This document shows, one piece after another, positions 37,808-46,088 of a stretch of 64,000 nucleotides of DNA; the first letter of the stretch is position 1, and the number at the start of each line of letters is the position of its first letter. The notes under the pieces were generated by a model. The model saw only the letters and a list, made by a program, of their open reading frames with translations. It had not been told where the DNA came from and did no database searches. This stretch comes from Methanococcus voltae PS (GTDB lineage Archaea > AGJL01 > Methanococci > Methanococcales > Methanococcaceae). A program made the translations under genes and the position numbers. The stretch is from the NCBI RefSeq assembly GCF_024807035.1, contig NZ_JANUCQ010000005.1, positions 1-64,000 on the forward strand, written 5' to 3'.

Positions 37808-39523
37808 TTACAATTTAGTCTCATTTAGTCTTTTTTCAACTAATTCTTTACCAATTTGAGATAATTTGTATTTTTGAATTTTACCACTTGCTGTAAGTGG
37901 GTATTCTTCAACCATAAAGACGTATTTAGGCACCTTATATCGTGCAATTTTGGTAATTGCGTAGTCCCTTATGTCTTCTTCGGTTAAATCTACACCTTCT
38001 TCAAGAATTACAAATGCTCCAACGATTTCACCGTATTTTTTATCAGGAATGCCTACAACTTGAACGTCTTTTACGCCATCCATTGTATGAACAAATTCTT
38101 CGATTTCTCTAGGGTAAATATTCTCTCCACCTCTGATAATCATGTCTTTTATTCTTCCAACGATTTTATAGTATCCTTCATCGTCTTGTGTTGCTAAATC
38201 CCCACTGTGGAGCCATCCATCTTCGTCGATTGCCTCAGCGGTTTTTTCTGGCATGTTATAGTATCCTTTCATTACGTTGTAACCTTTACAGCAGATTTCA
38301 CCTACTTGGTTTCTACCGAGTGTTTCACCTGTTTCTGGGTCTACAATTTTTACTTGACTGTGTGGTAGAGCCACACCTACGGTGTTAACTCTTTTATCAA
38401 GGCTATCTGTAGCCTTAGTTTGAGTAAATACCGGTGAAGCTTCCGTAAGTCCATAAGCTATTGTAACTTCAGACATATTCATCTCTTCGATTACTTTTTT
38501 CATTGCCTCTGTAGGACATGTTGAACCCGCCATAATACCCGTTCTCAATGAACTAAGGTCGAACATCTTAAACATAGGGTGGTTAAACTCTGCAATAAAC
38601 ATCGTAGGAACTCCATAGAGCGATGTACATTTTTCTTTTTGGACTGCTGCTAGTGCAAGTAATGGGTCGAATAATTCGAGCATTACAAGGGTACTACCGT
38701 GTGTTAAAACCGCCATAACGCCTAAAACTATACCAAAGCAGTGGAATAAAGGAACTGGTAAGCATAGCCTATCTTTTTCGCTATAGTGCATACTTTCCCC
38801 GATATAGAATCCATTATTTAAGATATTTCTATGCGTAAGCATTACACCTTTTGGAAAGCCTGTAGTTCCGGACGTATATTGGATATTTACCACATCGGTA
38901 TTTTTAACTTGCTTTTTAGCTTCTTCAAGCTTATCATTTGGCAAGTGTTTACCCAATAACATGATTTCGTGCGTATTGTACATACCTCTATGTTTTTCAG
39001 GCCCTATATACATTATAGTTTTTAAATGAGGGTATGTTTCACTGTTTAACTCCCCTCGCTTCTGTGTTTTCAATTCAGGTATTAAATCGTAAACTGTTTC
39101 AATATAGTTTACATCCCTAAATTGGTCTACAATTGCCAAAGCTTTCATATCGGATTGCTTAAGCACGTAATCAAGTTCATGACTTTTATAAGCCGTATTA
39201 ACGGTTACCGCTACAGCACCAATTTTTGCGGTTGCGAATACGAAAGTTAACCAGTCTGGGACGTTTCTTGCCCAAAGACCAACGTTATCGCCTTTAGATA
39301 TACCAATCTCTAAAAGACCTTTCGCCATCATGTCAACACGTTCGTTAAATTCTCCGTAAGTAAATCTTAAATCTCTGTCTGGATAAACCATAAATTCTTG
39401 GTCAGGGTTTTTTGATACCATTTTTTCGAAGAATTCGCCGATTGTTTCTTCAGTAAATAGATTTCCGTAATCTAATGGTGTTTCCATATTTTCATAATAA
39501 ACATTTCCTGTTTTTTCGACCAT
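37808..39523 (-). CDS. AMP-forming acyl-CoA synthetase
   Basis: A 571-residue adenylate-forming ligase that makes acyl-CoA from a carboxylic acid, ATP and Co[19 protein letters not shown] near residue 214 is the P-loop; [14 protein letters not shown] near 355 the motif binding [12 protein letters not shown] near 445; RGGENIYP; and [11 protein letters not shown] near 550 carries the catalytic C-terminal Lys. The closest pattern is that of medium-chain or aryl acyl-CoA ligases, but substrate is not decided by sequence. Start follows TGTGATGTT. It is the last gene of a unit XRE-cupin regulator, thioesterase, ligase. With iorAB 6 kb away it could supply arylacetyl-CoA. Confidence 0.9.
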   Translation of the reverse strand: MVEKTGNVYYENMETPLDYGNLFTEETIGEFFEKMVSKNPDQEFMVYPDRDLRFTYGEFNERVDMMAKGLLEIGISKGDNVGLWARNVPDWLTFVFATAKIGAVAVTVNTAYKSHELDYVLKQSDMKALAIVDQFRDVNYIETVYDLIPELKTQKRGELNSETYPHLKTIMYIGPEKHRGMYNTHEIMLLGKHLPNDKLEEAKKQVKNTDVVNIQYTSGTTGFPKGVMLTHRNILNNGFYIGESMHYSEKDRLCLPVPLFHCFGIVLGVMAVLTHGSTLVMLELFDPLLALAAVQKEKCTSLYGVPTMFIAEFNHPMFKMFDLSSLRTGIMAGSTCPTEAMKKVIEEMNMSEVTIAYGLTEASPVFTQTKATDSLDKRVNTVGVALPHSQVKIVDPETGETLGRNQVGEICCKGYNVMKGYYNMPEKTAEAIDEDGWLHSGDLATQDDEGYYKIVGRIKDMIIRGGENIYPREIEEFVHTMDGVKDVQVVGIPDKKYGEIVGAFVILEEGVDLTEEDIRDYAITKIARYKVPKYVFMVEEYPLTASGKIQKYKLSQIGKELVEKRLNETKL

Positions 39524-39730
39524 AACATCACATTTTAATTGTTTAATTGTTTGTTTAATTTTTATTATTAATTTTTACTTTAATTTACATCATAATTAGC
39601 TTAATTAATTCGGATTGAAATTGTAAAATTAAGATTGTAAAATTAATAATGTAAAAATGTAAAATGTAAAAAAGCAAATTAGTTGTTATTTAGCTATTAT
39701 ATTATTATTCATAAAATATTAATATAATAT

Positions 39731-40141
39731 TTAATTTTTATCGAGTTCTATGTAATGTTCCATCAGTTGATTTCTTATGTCTTCTGGTATAGGAACTGAT
39801 TTTTGTTCGATAAAATCAAAATGAACAACTACTGCTTTACCTTTTACACACAATACACCGTCTTGCCAAGCTTCGTGATACAAAGTAAATGACTTATTAC
39901 CTATTTTACTAACGTAACTTCTTATTTGAACGTTTTTGCCCAATTCCATTTGGCTAACAAAGTCAAAGTCTGTGTGAGCCATTATAAGTTTCCAATCTTC
40001 ATGTTTTGTTGATAAATTTGGGGTGAACATCTTGAAAAATGGATTTCGTGCCTGTTCAAACCATATTGCTACAACTGTATTGTTTATGTGGCGCAACCCA
40101 TCAATATCGCCAAATCTTGGTTCTACGGTTATTTCGTACAT
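39731..40141 (-). CDS. Acyl-CoA thioesterase, 4HBT hotdog family
   Basis: A 136-residue hotdog-fold protein. PRFGDIDGLRHINNTVVAIWFEQAR near residue 8 holds the typical Asp and HINN motif of 4-hydroxybenzoyl-CoA-type thioesterases, and FDFVSQMELGKNVQIRSYV the following strand. It probably hydrolyses acyl-CoA. The ATG at 40141 was chosen behind GGTGTATAAT; a GTG four codons earlier overlaps that site. It lies between the regulator and the acyl-CoA ligase, which suggests recycling of CoA or proofreading of wrongly activated acids. Confidence 0.85.
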   Translation of the reverse strand: MYEITVEPRFGDIDGLRHINNTVVAIWFEQARNPFFKMFTPNLSTKHEDWKLIMAHTDFDFVSQMELGKNVQIRSYVSKIGNKSFTLYHEAWQDGVLCVKGKAVVVHFDFIEQKSVPIPEDIRNQLMEHYIELDKN

Positions 40142-40305
40142 ATTATACACCAATTCAAGAATTTTACTAAGTTTAATAATTTTTTATTTTTAAATTCATT
40201 TTTAAATTCTGATTTTAGCTTTAATTTTTAATTTTCAGCTTTAATATTAATTCCTTTAATATTTTTATATTACTAATTTTCCTCAATACTACAAGAATGT
40301 AGTAT

Positions 40306-40890
40306 TTACAATGGTGTATATACGACCGCTAAAATCTTTGAATTTTGGTCTTTGGCGTGTAAATTGTGAGGTACGATTGAATCGTAGTATATGCTATCTC
40401 CTTTTGCTAAAACATATACATCTTGTCCGTAATTAATTTCAATCTCTCCGCTCATAACATATATAAACTCTTCACCTTCATGGGAAGATAATTCTATTTC
40501 TTCATTTGCTTGTGGATACACATCGATAATAAATGGTTCCATGTGTCTATCTATTTTACCCGCAGCTAACGAATAAAAGTTTAATTTACTTTCTTCGTCG
40601 TTGGAGTACGTTTTTGTTCCTGAAAATCTAACAACATTTTCTGATGCACCAAATCTTGATACAACTGGTCCTAATTCAGGCAAGTCATCCAAAAAAGTAC
40701 CCAACCTAACGCCTAAAGCTCTTGCAATCGCGATTAAAGGTTTTAATGAAGGTATCAAATCGCCGTTTTCAATCTTTTTGAGCAATTCAACATCGTTACC
40801 GCTAATTTTTGCAAGTTCTTCAATAGACATATTATTTAATTCTCTAACTTTTTTGATTTTAATTCCTACTTGGTTGTTCTTTTCTGACAT
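40306..40890 (-). CDS. XRE-family transcriptional regulator with C-terminal cupin domain
   Basis: A 194-residue regulator. Residues 10-65 form a helix-turn-helix (IKKVRELNNMSIEELAKISG... IENGDLIPSLKPLIAIARAL), residues 115-190 a cupin (SSHEGEEFIYVMSGEIEINY, YVLAKGDSIYYDSIVPHNL) that would bind a small ligand. Such XRE-cupin proteins commonly sit in front of the genes for metabolism of their ligand, here a thioesterase and an acyl-CoA ligase. The start follows GAGGGTAAGT. Its upstream region carries several TTGTAC-containing sites. Confidence 0.88.
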   Translation of the reverse strand: MSEKNNQVGIKIKKVRELNNMSIEELAKISGNDVELLKKIENGDLIPSLKPLIAIARALGVRLGTFLDDLPELGPVVSRFGASENVVRFSGTKTYSNDEESKLNFYSLAAGKIDRHMEPFIIDVYPQANEEIELSSHEGEEFIYVMSGEIEINYGQDVYVLAKGDSIYYDSIVPHNLHAKDQNSKILAVVYTPL

Positions 40891-40910
40891 ACTTACCCTC
40901 TTTTTACTTG

Positions 40911-41093
40911 GAGTACAACTTAAATTTTGTTTTGTTTGTATATATTTATTTTAGGTTATTTTAGGTTATTTTATTCTATTTTCAATTTATTTACTTTAAT
41001 TATTATTTTAATTTAGTTGTACTCTTCTTTTAGTCGGATATCTCCGATTTTTTACAATTTTGCCTCGCATGAGGTTTTGTACAATTTGTACAA
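40911..41093. promoter_or_regulatory. Cluster of TTGTAC operator-like sites upstream of the XRE-cupin gene
   Basis: GAGTACAACT at 40911-40920 is the exact reverse complement of AGTTGTACTC at 41015-41024. Farther out, two copies of the palindrome TTGTACAA lie at 41077-41084 and 41086-41093, nine bases apart. All share the TTGTAC core. The arrangement suggests a looping or cooperative autoregulatory operator for the cupin regulator. Confidence 0.5.
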
Positions 41094-41138
41094 TTTGTTT
41101 GTTTTTTCATTTTGGACCTTTTCCTTATCTTATTTTTT

Positions 41139-41190
41139 ATTCTTTTATTTTATTCTTTTATTTTATTCTTTTATTTTATTCTTTTATTTT
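41139..41190. repeat. 13-bp AT tandem repeat, 4 copies
   Basis: Unit ATTCTTTTATTTT repeated exactly four times. Confidence 0.9.
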
Positions 41191-41493
41191 ATTTAATTTA
41201 GTTACTTAAGTTAATTAAGTTAATTAAGTTATTTACCTAAACTATTTATTCTTTACTTAATTTTACTTAATTCCAGGTATTTATTTTATTGTTAGATTTA
41301 ATGATTGGTTTATTTGCATTAATTAATTGATACATATACATAAACCAAAACATTAAATTTAAAATATATCTTATTATTTAAAAAGTTAACGGTCAAAGGT
41401 AGTTTTGATACGATAAAAAACTGAAAATTAAAAACTAAAAACTAAAATAAAATAATATATAAATAAAAATAAAATAAAAAAGTACTAAATGTA

Positions 41494-42594
41494 TTAAAGT
41501 AGTACGGCAATTCCAACTGCAAAAATACCTAATAATATGTAGTAAAATCCTTTTATATTTGCGTGTTTTGGATTAATTAGTAAAAGCATAGACGTAGCTA
41601 TAAACACACCTGCTGAAAAAGATATCAAAGGCTTAACAGGTAATTCGGGTAATATCCAAAGCCCTGCAAAAGTTCCCAATACTGTTGAAAGAGAAACTAG
41701 GCTTCCAATCAATAATGTATACGGTCCGTAGTACTTCTTTAATGGTGAGAATAACGCAAAACCTGCAGGTAATTTGTGCAAAAGTATTGCAAGATATAAA
41801 GACATTCCCAAACTACCAATAAATGTTAAAGCAATTACTAAACCATCAATAAATGCGTGAATGAAGAATGAAATAGGGTAAATGTATTTAATTCTAACAT
41901 CTACATTCTCGTATATTTTTTCAAGACTGGAAATATTTTTTTGAATTATTTCTTCAGGTAATTTAACGGTTGTTTTTAAAGCCAAATCTTCCTTATTTAT
42001 TTTTGAATTTATTTCTTCACAATCTAAGCAAGTATTTGAACCAATGTTATCGATTGTATAGTTTTTACTGTCATTTTTACTGCTTTTCAGTTCTTTTTCG
42101 TCGTATGATTTATTTACACTATTATTGTAATTTTTATTACCTTTACGACCGATACTTTCATTATGGTTTATATCATAATCTATTATTTCAATAATTTTGT
42201 CTGAAACCTTATTTTTAAATTTCCCTAGTCCATTAACATTAGTATCTTTGGTATTTTTTAATTCTTTTCCAGGATTTTCAGCATTTTCAGCATTTTTATT
42301 GTTTAATCTATTTATAACGTGCAATTGATGATGTACCCCTAATTTTCTAAAATATTTTTCAAATAGTATTACAAGAGTTATACCCAGTAACACGTACAAT
42401 GTAGAATATTTAGAATAACCTTCTGGTATCATAATAAATATGCTTGCCCCTAATAAAAATCCCCCTGCAAATAGCTCATAATTTTCAGATTCCTTTAAAA
42501 AGTTGGTATAATATGCCAAAAATCCTCCAAAAAGCATTATGAAAAATGCCATTATTGCAACATGTATTCCTTCATTGCTTATCAAATCTATCAT
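41494..42594 (-). CDS. ZIP-family metal transporter
   Basis: A 366-residue membrane protein of the ZIP family, importers of Zn, Fe or Mn. TM1-3 occupy residues 1-75; a hydrophilic, Asn/Lys-rich loop of about 135 residues follows; TM4 carries the metal motif HAFIDGLVIAL near residue 248 and TM5 LLHKLPAGFAL near 275 (HxxxD and HKxPxG, the usual binuclear site; the family's second-site residues look partly replaced). The loop contains one CLDC and little His. The ATG at 42594 was chosen behind GGGTGTTTACA. Substrate unknown. Confidence 0.85.
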   Translation of the reverse strand: MIDLISNEGIHVAIMAFFIMLFGGFLAYYTNFLKESENYELFAGGFLLGASIFIMIPEGYSKYSTLYVLLGITLVILFEKYFRKLGVHHQLHVINRLNNKNAENAENPGKELKNTKDTNVNGLGKFKNKVSDKIIEIIDYDINHNESIGRKGNKNYNNSVNKSYDEKELKSSKNDSKNYTIDNIGSNTCLDCEEINSKINKEDLALKTTVKLPEEIIQKNISSLEKIYENVDVRIKYIYPISFFIHAFIDGLVIALTFIGSLGMSLYLAILLHKLPAGFALFSPLKKYYGPYTLLIGSLVSLSTVLGTFAGLWILPELPVKPLISFSAGVFIATSMLLLINPKHANIKGFYYILLGIFAVGIAVLL

Positions 42595-43093
42595 TGTAAA
42601 CACCCATAATATAATCTATATATTTCAAGTTTTTTAATGTTATTTAATCTTTTCTAATATGGTTATTAGATTATCTAATAGTAGGGTTATAAAATTATAA
42701 AAATTTTAAAATTTAAAAATTTTAAAAAATTACCCAATATCTGTAAAATGTGGTAAAAATCTAATAAAATATACAATAACGTTAAATGTTCTAATATTAA
42801 TATTTAAGTATACTTAATATTATTAATTATACTTAAATAATTTTAATAAAAATAAAATATCCTGGTTTAAAGGATTAATACGTTTAAGGTGTACAAGTTT
42901 TCATATTGAATATAGTTTAAAATAAAATTAAAATCTGAATATTTAAGGATATATAATTAGTATATTAATTAAAAATATTAATTAATATGTATTTTATTTA
43001 TTTTATTTATTTTATTTTCTTTTTTATCTTTTACAGTCTAGTATAATAGAAGTTATCTATCGTATAATTTATATCTATTTTAATTATATATAC
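42595..43093. other. Intergenic region between ferredoxin and ZIP genes
   Basis: About 500 bases of AT-rich DNA with no frame; carries the palindrome at 42804-42817 and a partial repeat of its TATACTTAA half near 42828. Confidence 0.5.
42804..42817. promoter_or_regulatory. 14-bp palindrome TTAAGTATACTTAA
   Basis: Perfect palindrome, followed 12 bases later by another TATACTTAA half. It lies about 210 bases upstream of the ZIP gene; an operator role is only a guess. Confidence 0.3.
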
Positions 43094-43300
43094 TTAGTCA
43101 TCTTTTTTCATGTTAATAGTAATTGCATTTACGGGACATTTTCCTACGCATATTTTACAGTTATGGCAGTCTGAAATATCAAAAGCATAGAACTTGCCGT
43201 CTTTGTCTTTTTTCCATATTCGTGGCCCTTTAGGACAAGCATAATAGCACTTTTCGCAACCAGTACACTTTTCCTTATCAACAATTATTTCTACGGACAT
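43094..43300 (-). CDS. 2[4Fe-4S] ferredoxin
   Basis: A 68-residue ferredoxin with two full CX2CX2CX3CP motifs: CTGCEKCYYACP near residue 13 and CHNCKICVGKCP near residue 44, ending VNAITINMKKDD. Between the motifs lies a longer hairpin (KGPRIWKKDKDGKFYAFDI). A general low-potential electron carrier or a subunit of an oxidoreductase. The ATG at 43300 follows TGTGATAATT. No enzyme partner is adjacent. Confidence 0.88.
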   Translation of the reverse strand: MSVEIIVDKEKCTGCEKCYYACPKGPRIWKKDKDGKFYAFDISDCHNCKICVGKCPVNAITINMKKDD

Positions 43301-43625
43301 AATTATCACATTTATATCTTTTTAGGATTTTATTTTAGTTTTATACGTATGCCCACCATAGGTATCAACCATTTTAAATCTTAATAAGATATGCCCATAA
43401 TATAACTTATCATTTTATTATATATTATTTATTGTATTTTATTAATTTATTAATTTATTAATTTATTACTTCAGTATATTCGTTGATATTATCTCAATAA
43501 CAATAATTTAAATAATATAAAATAAAATTAAGAAAAGAAAAATAAAAAAGTAATAAGAAAAATAAAAATGTAATAATATAAAACACAAAAAAAGTAAGAA
43601 AAATAAATAATAAATTGGTGCAGTT
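43301..43625. other. Divergent intergenic region, ferredoxin / DUF531
   Basis: AT-rich, no frame and no clear signal apart from TTATTAATTTATTAATTTAT-like repeats near 43440-43465. Confidence 0.4.
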
Positions 43626-44249
43626 ATGGAAGAATATAATTACGAATATGATTATAAAAAGTATACTAAGAATAATAAAAATAAAAGTGGAAACAAGGAA
43701 AAAAACTACAAAAGATGTACGATGATATTGTACAATTCTTACGATAAATCAAAATGGCACGAAGCCCATAAAAGAGCAATAGCTAGGGCAGCACCAATTT
43801 GCACGGCTTTTGATTGGAATTTAGCGATATACGATTTTCCAGTGGATAAAATAGAAAATTTGGAAGGTTTAGAAAGCACCAATACTGAAAAAGATGTTAT
43901 AAAATTGATTGAAACTACTATAGGCGGTTCTGGTAGTTATTTAAGAAATTTAATTGATAATAACCGATTCATTGTAACAAATAAGTATCAAGCACAATTT
44001 GGTACTCCAATAGCTACAACTTCAAAGCCAGACGCTAAAAAGTTAATAACTCCGAAACAAGTGCTTCAAGAATTGCAAAAAAAGCCTTGTGGAGTGTTTA
44101 TCGGCTTAGGAAGGCATGGTTTACCTAAAGATGTAATGAAAATGGGTCATTATGAGTTAGATATTACTGAAAAAGGTTTATCTCTTGAAACTTGTACTGC
44201 GATAGCTTCAATACCTTCAGTACTAGGTACTATGGCAAAATACGAGTAA
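43626..44249 (+). CDS. DUF531 family protein
   Basis: A 207-residue archaeal conserved protein. The core starts after a charged, Asn/Lys-rich N-terminal 28 residues with RCTMILYNSYDKSKWHEAHK; it contains APICTAFDWNLAIYDFP, and near the C-terminus GVFIGLGRHGLPKDV and LSLETCTAIASIPSVLG, a pattern reminiscent of SPOUT RNA methyltransferases (a trefoil-knot-like glycine loop followed by a Thr/Ser-rich helix start). The function is not established; RNA methylation is a guess. Start follows TTGGTGCAGTT. Confidence 0.8.
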   Translation: MEEYNYEYDYKKYTKNNKNKSGNKEKNYKRCTMILYNSYDKSKWHEAHKRAIARAAPICTAFDWNLAIYDFPVDKIENLEGLESTNTEKDVIKLIETTIGGSGSYLRNLIDNNRFIVTNKYQAQFGTPIATTSKPDAKKLITPKQVLQELQKKPCGVFIGLGRHGLPKDVMKMGHYELDITEKGLSLETCTAIASIPSVLGTMAKYE

Positions 44250-44251
44250 AA

Positions 44252-44312
44252 AATAATAAAATAAATAATAAAATAAATAATAAAATAAATAATAAAATAA
44301 ATAATAAAATAA
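44252..44312. repeat. 12-bp AT tandem repeat, 5 copies
   Basis: Unit AATAATAAAATA repeated five times directly after the DUF531 stop codon. Confidence 0.9.
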
Positions 44313-44425
44313 ATAAAAAATTAAAAGGCGAAAAATTAAATATAACACAATAATTAAATATTTAATTAAATAATAATAGTTGGGATAGTTAAATATAATT
44401 AAATATAGTTAACTATTATAGTTAA

Positions 44426-44821
44426 TTATTTAACGTTAATTGAAACAATCGGCTTTACGGCTTTAACTTTTTTATCAGATATTTTTTTATCTATCAATGC
44501 TAAATCGTTTAATTTACCTTCTATTTCAACAGATATTTCTTTTACAAGGTCAACCGGGTCAATTGATGAATAAACATACGGTTTTTTACCCAAGCCTTCC
44601 CTGTCCATTTTTTTCCTAAATACATGGTCTTCGTTGAACATCTCAAATATTGATTCCCTAACGGTTGAAGGATATATACCAGTTCCTTCTGCAATATCAT
44701 CTACCGTACTTTCACCGTACATTCTTAAGTATACGTATATTTTAGCTTTGACCTCACTACCCATTAATTTGGATAGGTTCGCTATCAATTCTTTATTAAC
44801 AGAACTCAAATCTTTGGTCAA
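44426..44821 (-). CDS. TrmB-like winged-helix transcriptional regulator
   Basis: A 131-residue DNA-binding protein. Residues 15-80 form a TrmB/ArsR-type winged helix (GSEVKAKIYVYLRMYGESTV, then IAEGTGIYPSTVRESIFEMF and a GKKPYVYSSIDP wing). The C-terminal 45 residues are helical with Lys-rich end. The start is a TTG preceded at ideal distance by GGAGGGG (about 44827-44833). A perfect 22-bp palindrome at 44842-44863, just upstream of this site, suggests autorepression. The target genes are unknown; the same half-sites occur in block A of the solute-binding protein array. Confidence 0.8.
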   Translation of the reverse strand: MTKDLSSVNKELIANLSKLMGSEVKAKIYVYLRMYGESTVDDIAEGTGIYPSTVRESIFEMFNEDHVFRKKMDREGLGKKPYVYSSIDPVDLVKEISVEIEGKLNDLALIDKKISDKKVKAVKPIVSINVK

Positions 44822-44841
44822 ATTTTCCCCTCCACTTAACG

Positions 44842-44863
44842 AAATAATGAATATTCATTATTT
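44842..44863. promoter_or_regulatory. Perfect 22-bp palindrome centred on ATGAATATTCAT
   Basis: The 22 bases are identical to their reverse complement (core AATAATGAATATTCATTATT). It lies 20 bases from the TTG start of the TrmB-like gene and so overlaps its promoter or leader; probable operator. Confidence 0.65.
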
Positions 44864-45096
44864 AATTGTAATAATCGCCCCTAATCGTTTAGCCACTCCC
44901 CATATAAAGTTGCTTTAATCAACGACATTGTTAATTATTAAATAATCTAAATGTTTAGTCACCATAGTTGATAAATTAACGTAATTAAGCTAATAGTTAA
45001 TTTAAATAATTAATCAAAATTATTGTAATTTAATTTTAATGATTTATTAGATTACTTTAATATACCTATTATATTTGGCATATTTTAATGATTTAC

Positions 45097-45222
45097 TTAA
45101 AATTTAAAATAACGCTTAGACCTATTAATCGTCTTTATTTTTCCATCTTCAAACGTAATAATCTCATTTATGTATCTTCTTTTATCCCACGATAAAAGGT
45201 TTATAGTTAATTGTTTATATAG
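45097..45222 (-). pseudogene. Probable gene remnant, C-terminal fragment of unknown protein
   Basis: A frame of 41 codons without an initiation codon, ending at the stop at 45097-45099, reads like protein: SWDKRRYINEIITFEDGK, then IKTINRSKRYFKF. Base composition here (RRY, DGK, NRSKR codons) is less AT-rich than the surrounding intergenic DNA. An in-frame stop precedes it. It could be the tail of a decayed gene. No family is recognised. Confidence 0.4.
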
Positions 45223-45316
45223 TTATCCAATATATCCCTTATGTCACCAATTATATGGATATATTAGCTATTCTAAATTTAAAAAAGGGATTAATAAGGA
45301 TATAAAATAAAATAAG

Positions 45317-45374
45317 CTAAATAAAAAACTAAATAAAAAACTAAATAAAAAACTAAATAAAAAACTAAATAAAA
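45317..45374. repeat. 12-bp AT tandem repeat, 5 copies
   Basis: Unit CTAAATAAAAAA repeated about five times, 45 bases from the iorB stop codon. Confidence 0.9.
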
Positions 45375-45417
45375 GTAGAATACTAAAAAGGAGAATAAGA
45401 AATAATTAAATAAATAA

Positions 45418-45984
45418 TTAATTTAAATTATATCCCATTTCAAAAGCTTTTAAATTTACGTCTAAAAATCTTTCAGGAACGGTCTCCTTAATAGCTTTTA
45501 CCCATTCATCTTTGGAAATAGGGCTATTTTTTGCAAGTAACCCGATTAAAACAGTATTTACTGTTTTTATATTACCTGATTCCTTTGCCAAATCCATAGC
45601 ATTAACAAATTTTGTATTTATATTTTTTTCAGCCATTTTCTGCGTAATATCTTCGGGATAATCAACCGCTCCAATAATAACAGGCATTGGATTTATTTTT
45701 TGAGTATTAGATATCAATATGCCGTCTTCTTTTAAATAATCAACGTATCTAGCACCTTCAAGTAATTCGAAGGCTAAAACGATATCTGCGGAGCCTCTTT
45801 CTACTACAGGCGAATATATTTTATCGCCGAATTTAACATGTGCGACTACACTACCGCCTCTTTGTGACATTCCATGAACTTCAGATACTTTAACATCTTT
45901 TCCGATGTTTTGGGCTAACTTCCCAAGTACTTTAGAAGCTAATACGGCACCCTGACCCCCAACAGCAGCAATTAATATATTCAT
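45418..45984 (-). CDS. iorB: Indolepyruvate:ferredoxin oxidoreductase subunit beta
   Basis: A 188-residue gamma-type domain of 2-oxoacid:ferredoxin oxidoreductases. NILIAAVGGQGAVLASKVLG at the N-terminus and SEVHGMSQRGGSVVAHVKFG near residue 38 are diagnostic. With IorA it interconverts arylpyruvates and aryl-acetyl-CoA; in methanogens it often runs toward arylpyruvate for aromatic amino acid synthesis from aryl acids. Start follows AGGTGGAATT; iorA ends 104 bases upstream on the same strand, so one operon is likely. Confidence 0.93.
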   Translation of the reverse strand: MNILIAAVGGQGAVLASKVLGKLAQNIGKDVKVSEVHGMSQRGGSVVAHVKFGDKIYSPVVERGSADIVLAFELLEGARYVDYLKEDGILISNTQKINPMPVIIGAVDYPEDITQKMAEKNINTKFVNAMDLAKESGNIKTVNTVLIGLLAKNSPISKDEWVKAIKETVPERFLDVNLKAFEMGYNLN

Positions 45985-46088
45985 AATTCCACCTAAGTTT
46001 ATTTTTTAAATTTTTTTATGTTATTCTTTATTTTTAAATTTTTTAAGTAGTTTAAGTAGTTTAATTTTTAATTTTTAAGTTTTAAGTT

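Larger units (their letters stand above)
40891..41493. other. Intergenic region upstream of the XRE-cupin operon
   Basis: About 600 bases without a gene. The left 200 bases contain the GTAC-type sites and a small hairpin CCTCGCATGAGG at 41063-41074, with locally raised G+C. Then follow a 13-bp tandem repeat and AT-rich DNA down to the 3' end of the ZIP gene. Confidence 0.5.
44822..45417. other. Intergenic region between TrmB-like regulator and iorB
   Basis: About 600 bases holding the palindrome at 44842-44863, a probable gene remnant at 45097-45222 and a 12-bp tandem repeat at 45317-45374; the rest is AT-rich. Confidence 0.5.

Noticed and set aside
41063-41074. CCTCGCATGAGG hairpin considered as the core of a riboswitch or small RNA
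   Set aside because: Stem is only four pairs and no wider conserved architecture is visible; noted only as part of the upstream region.
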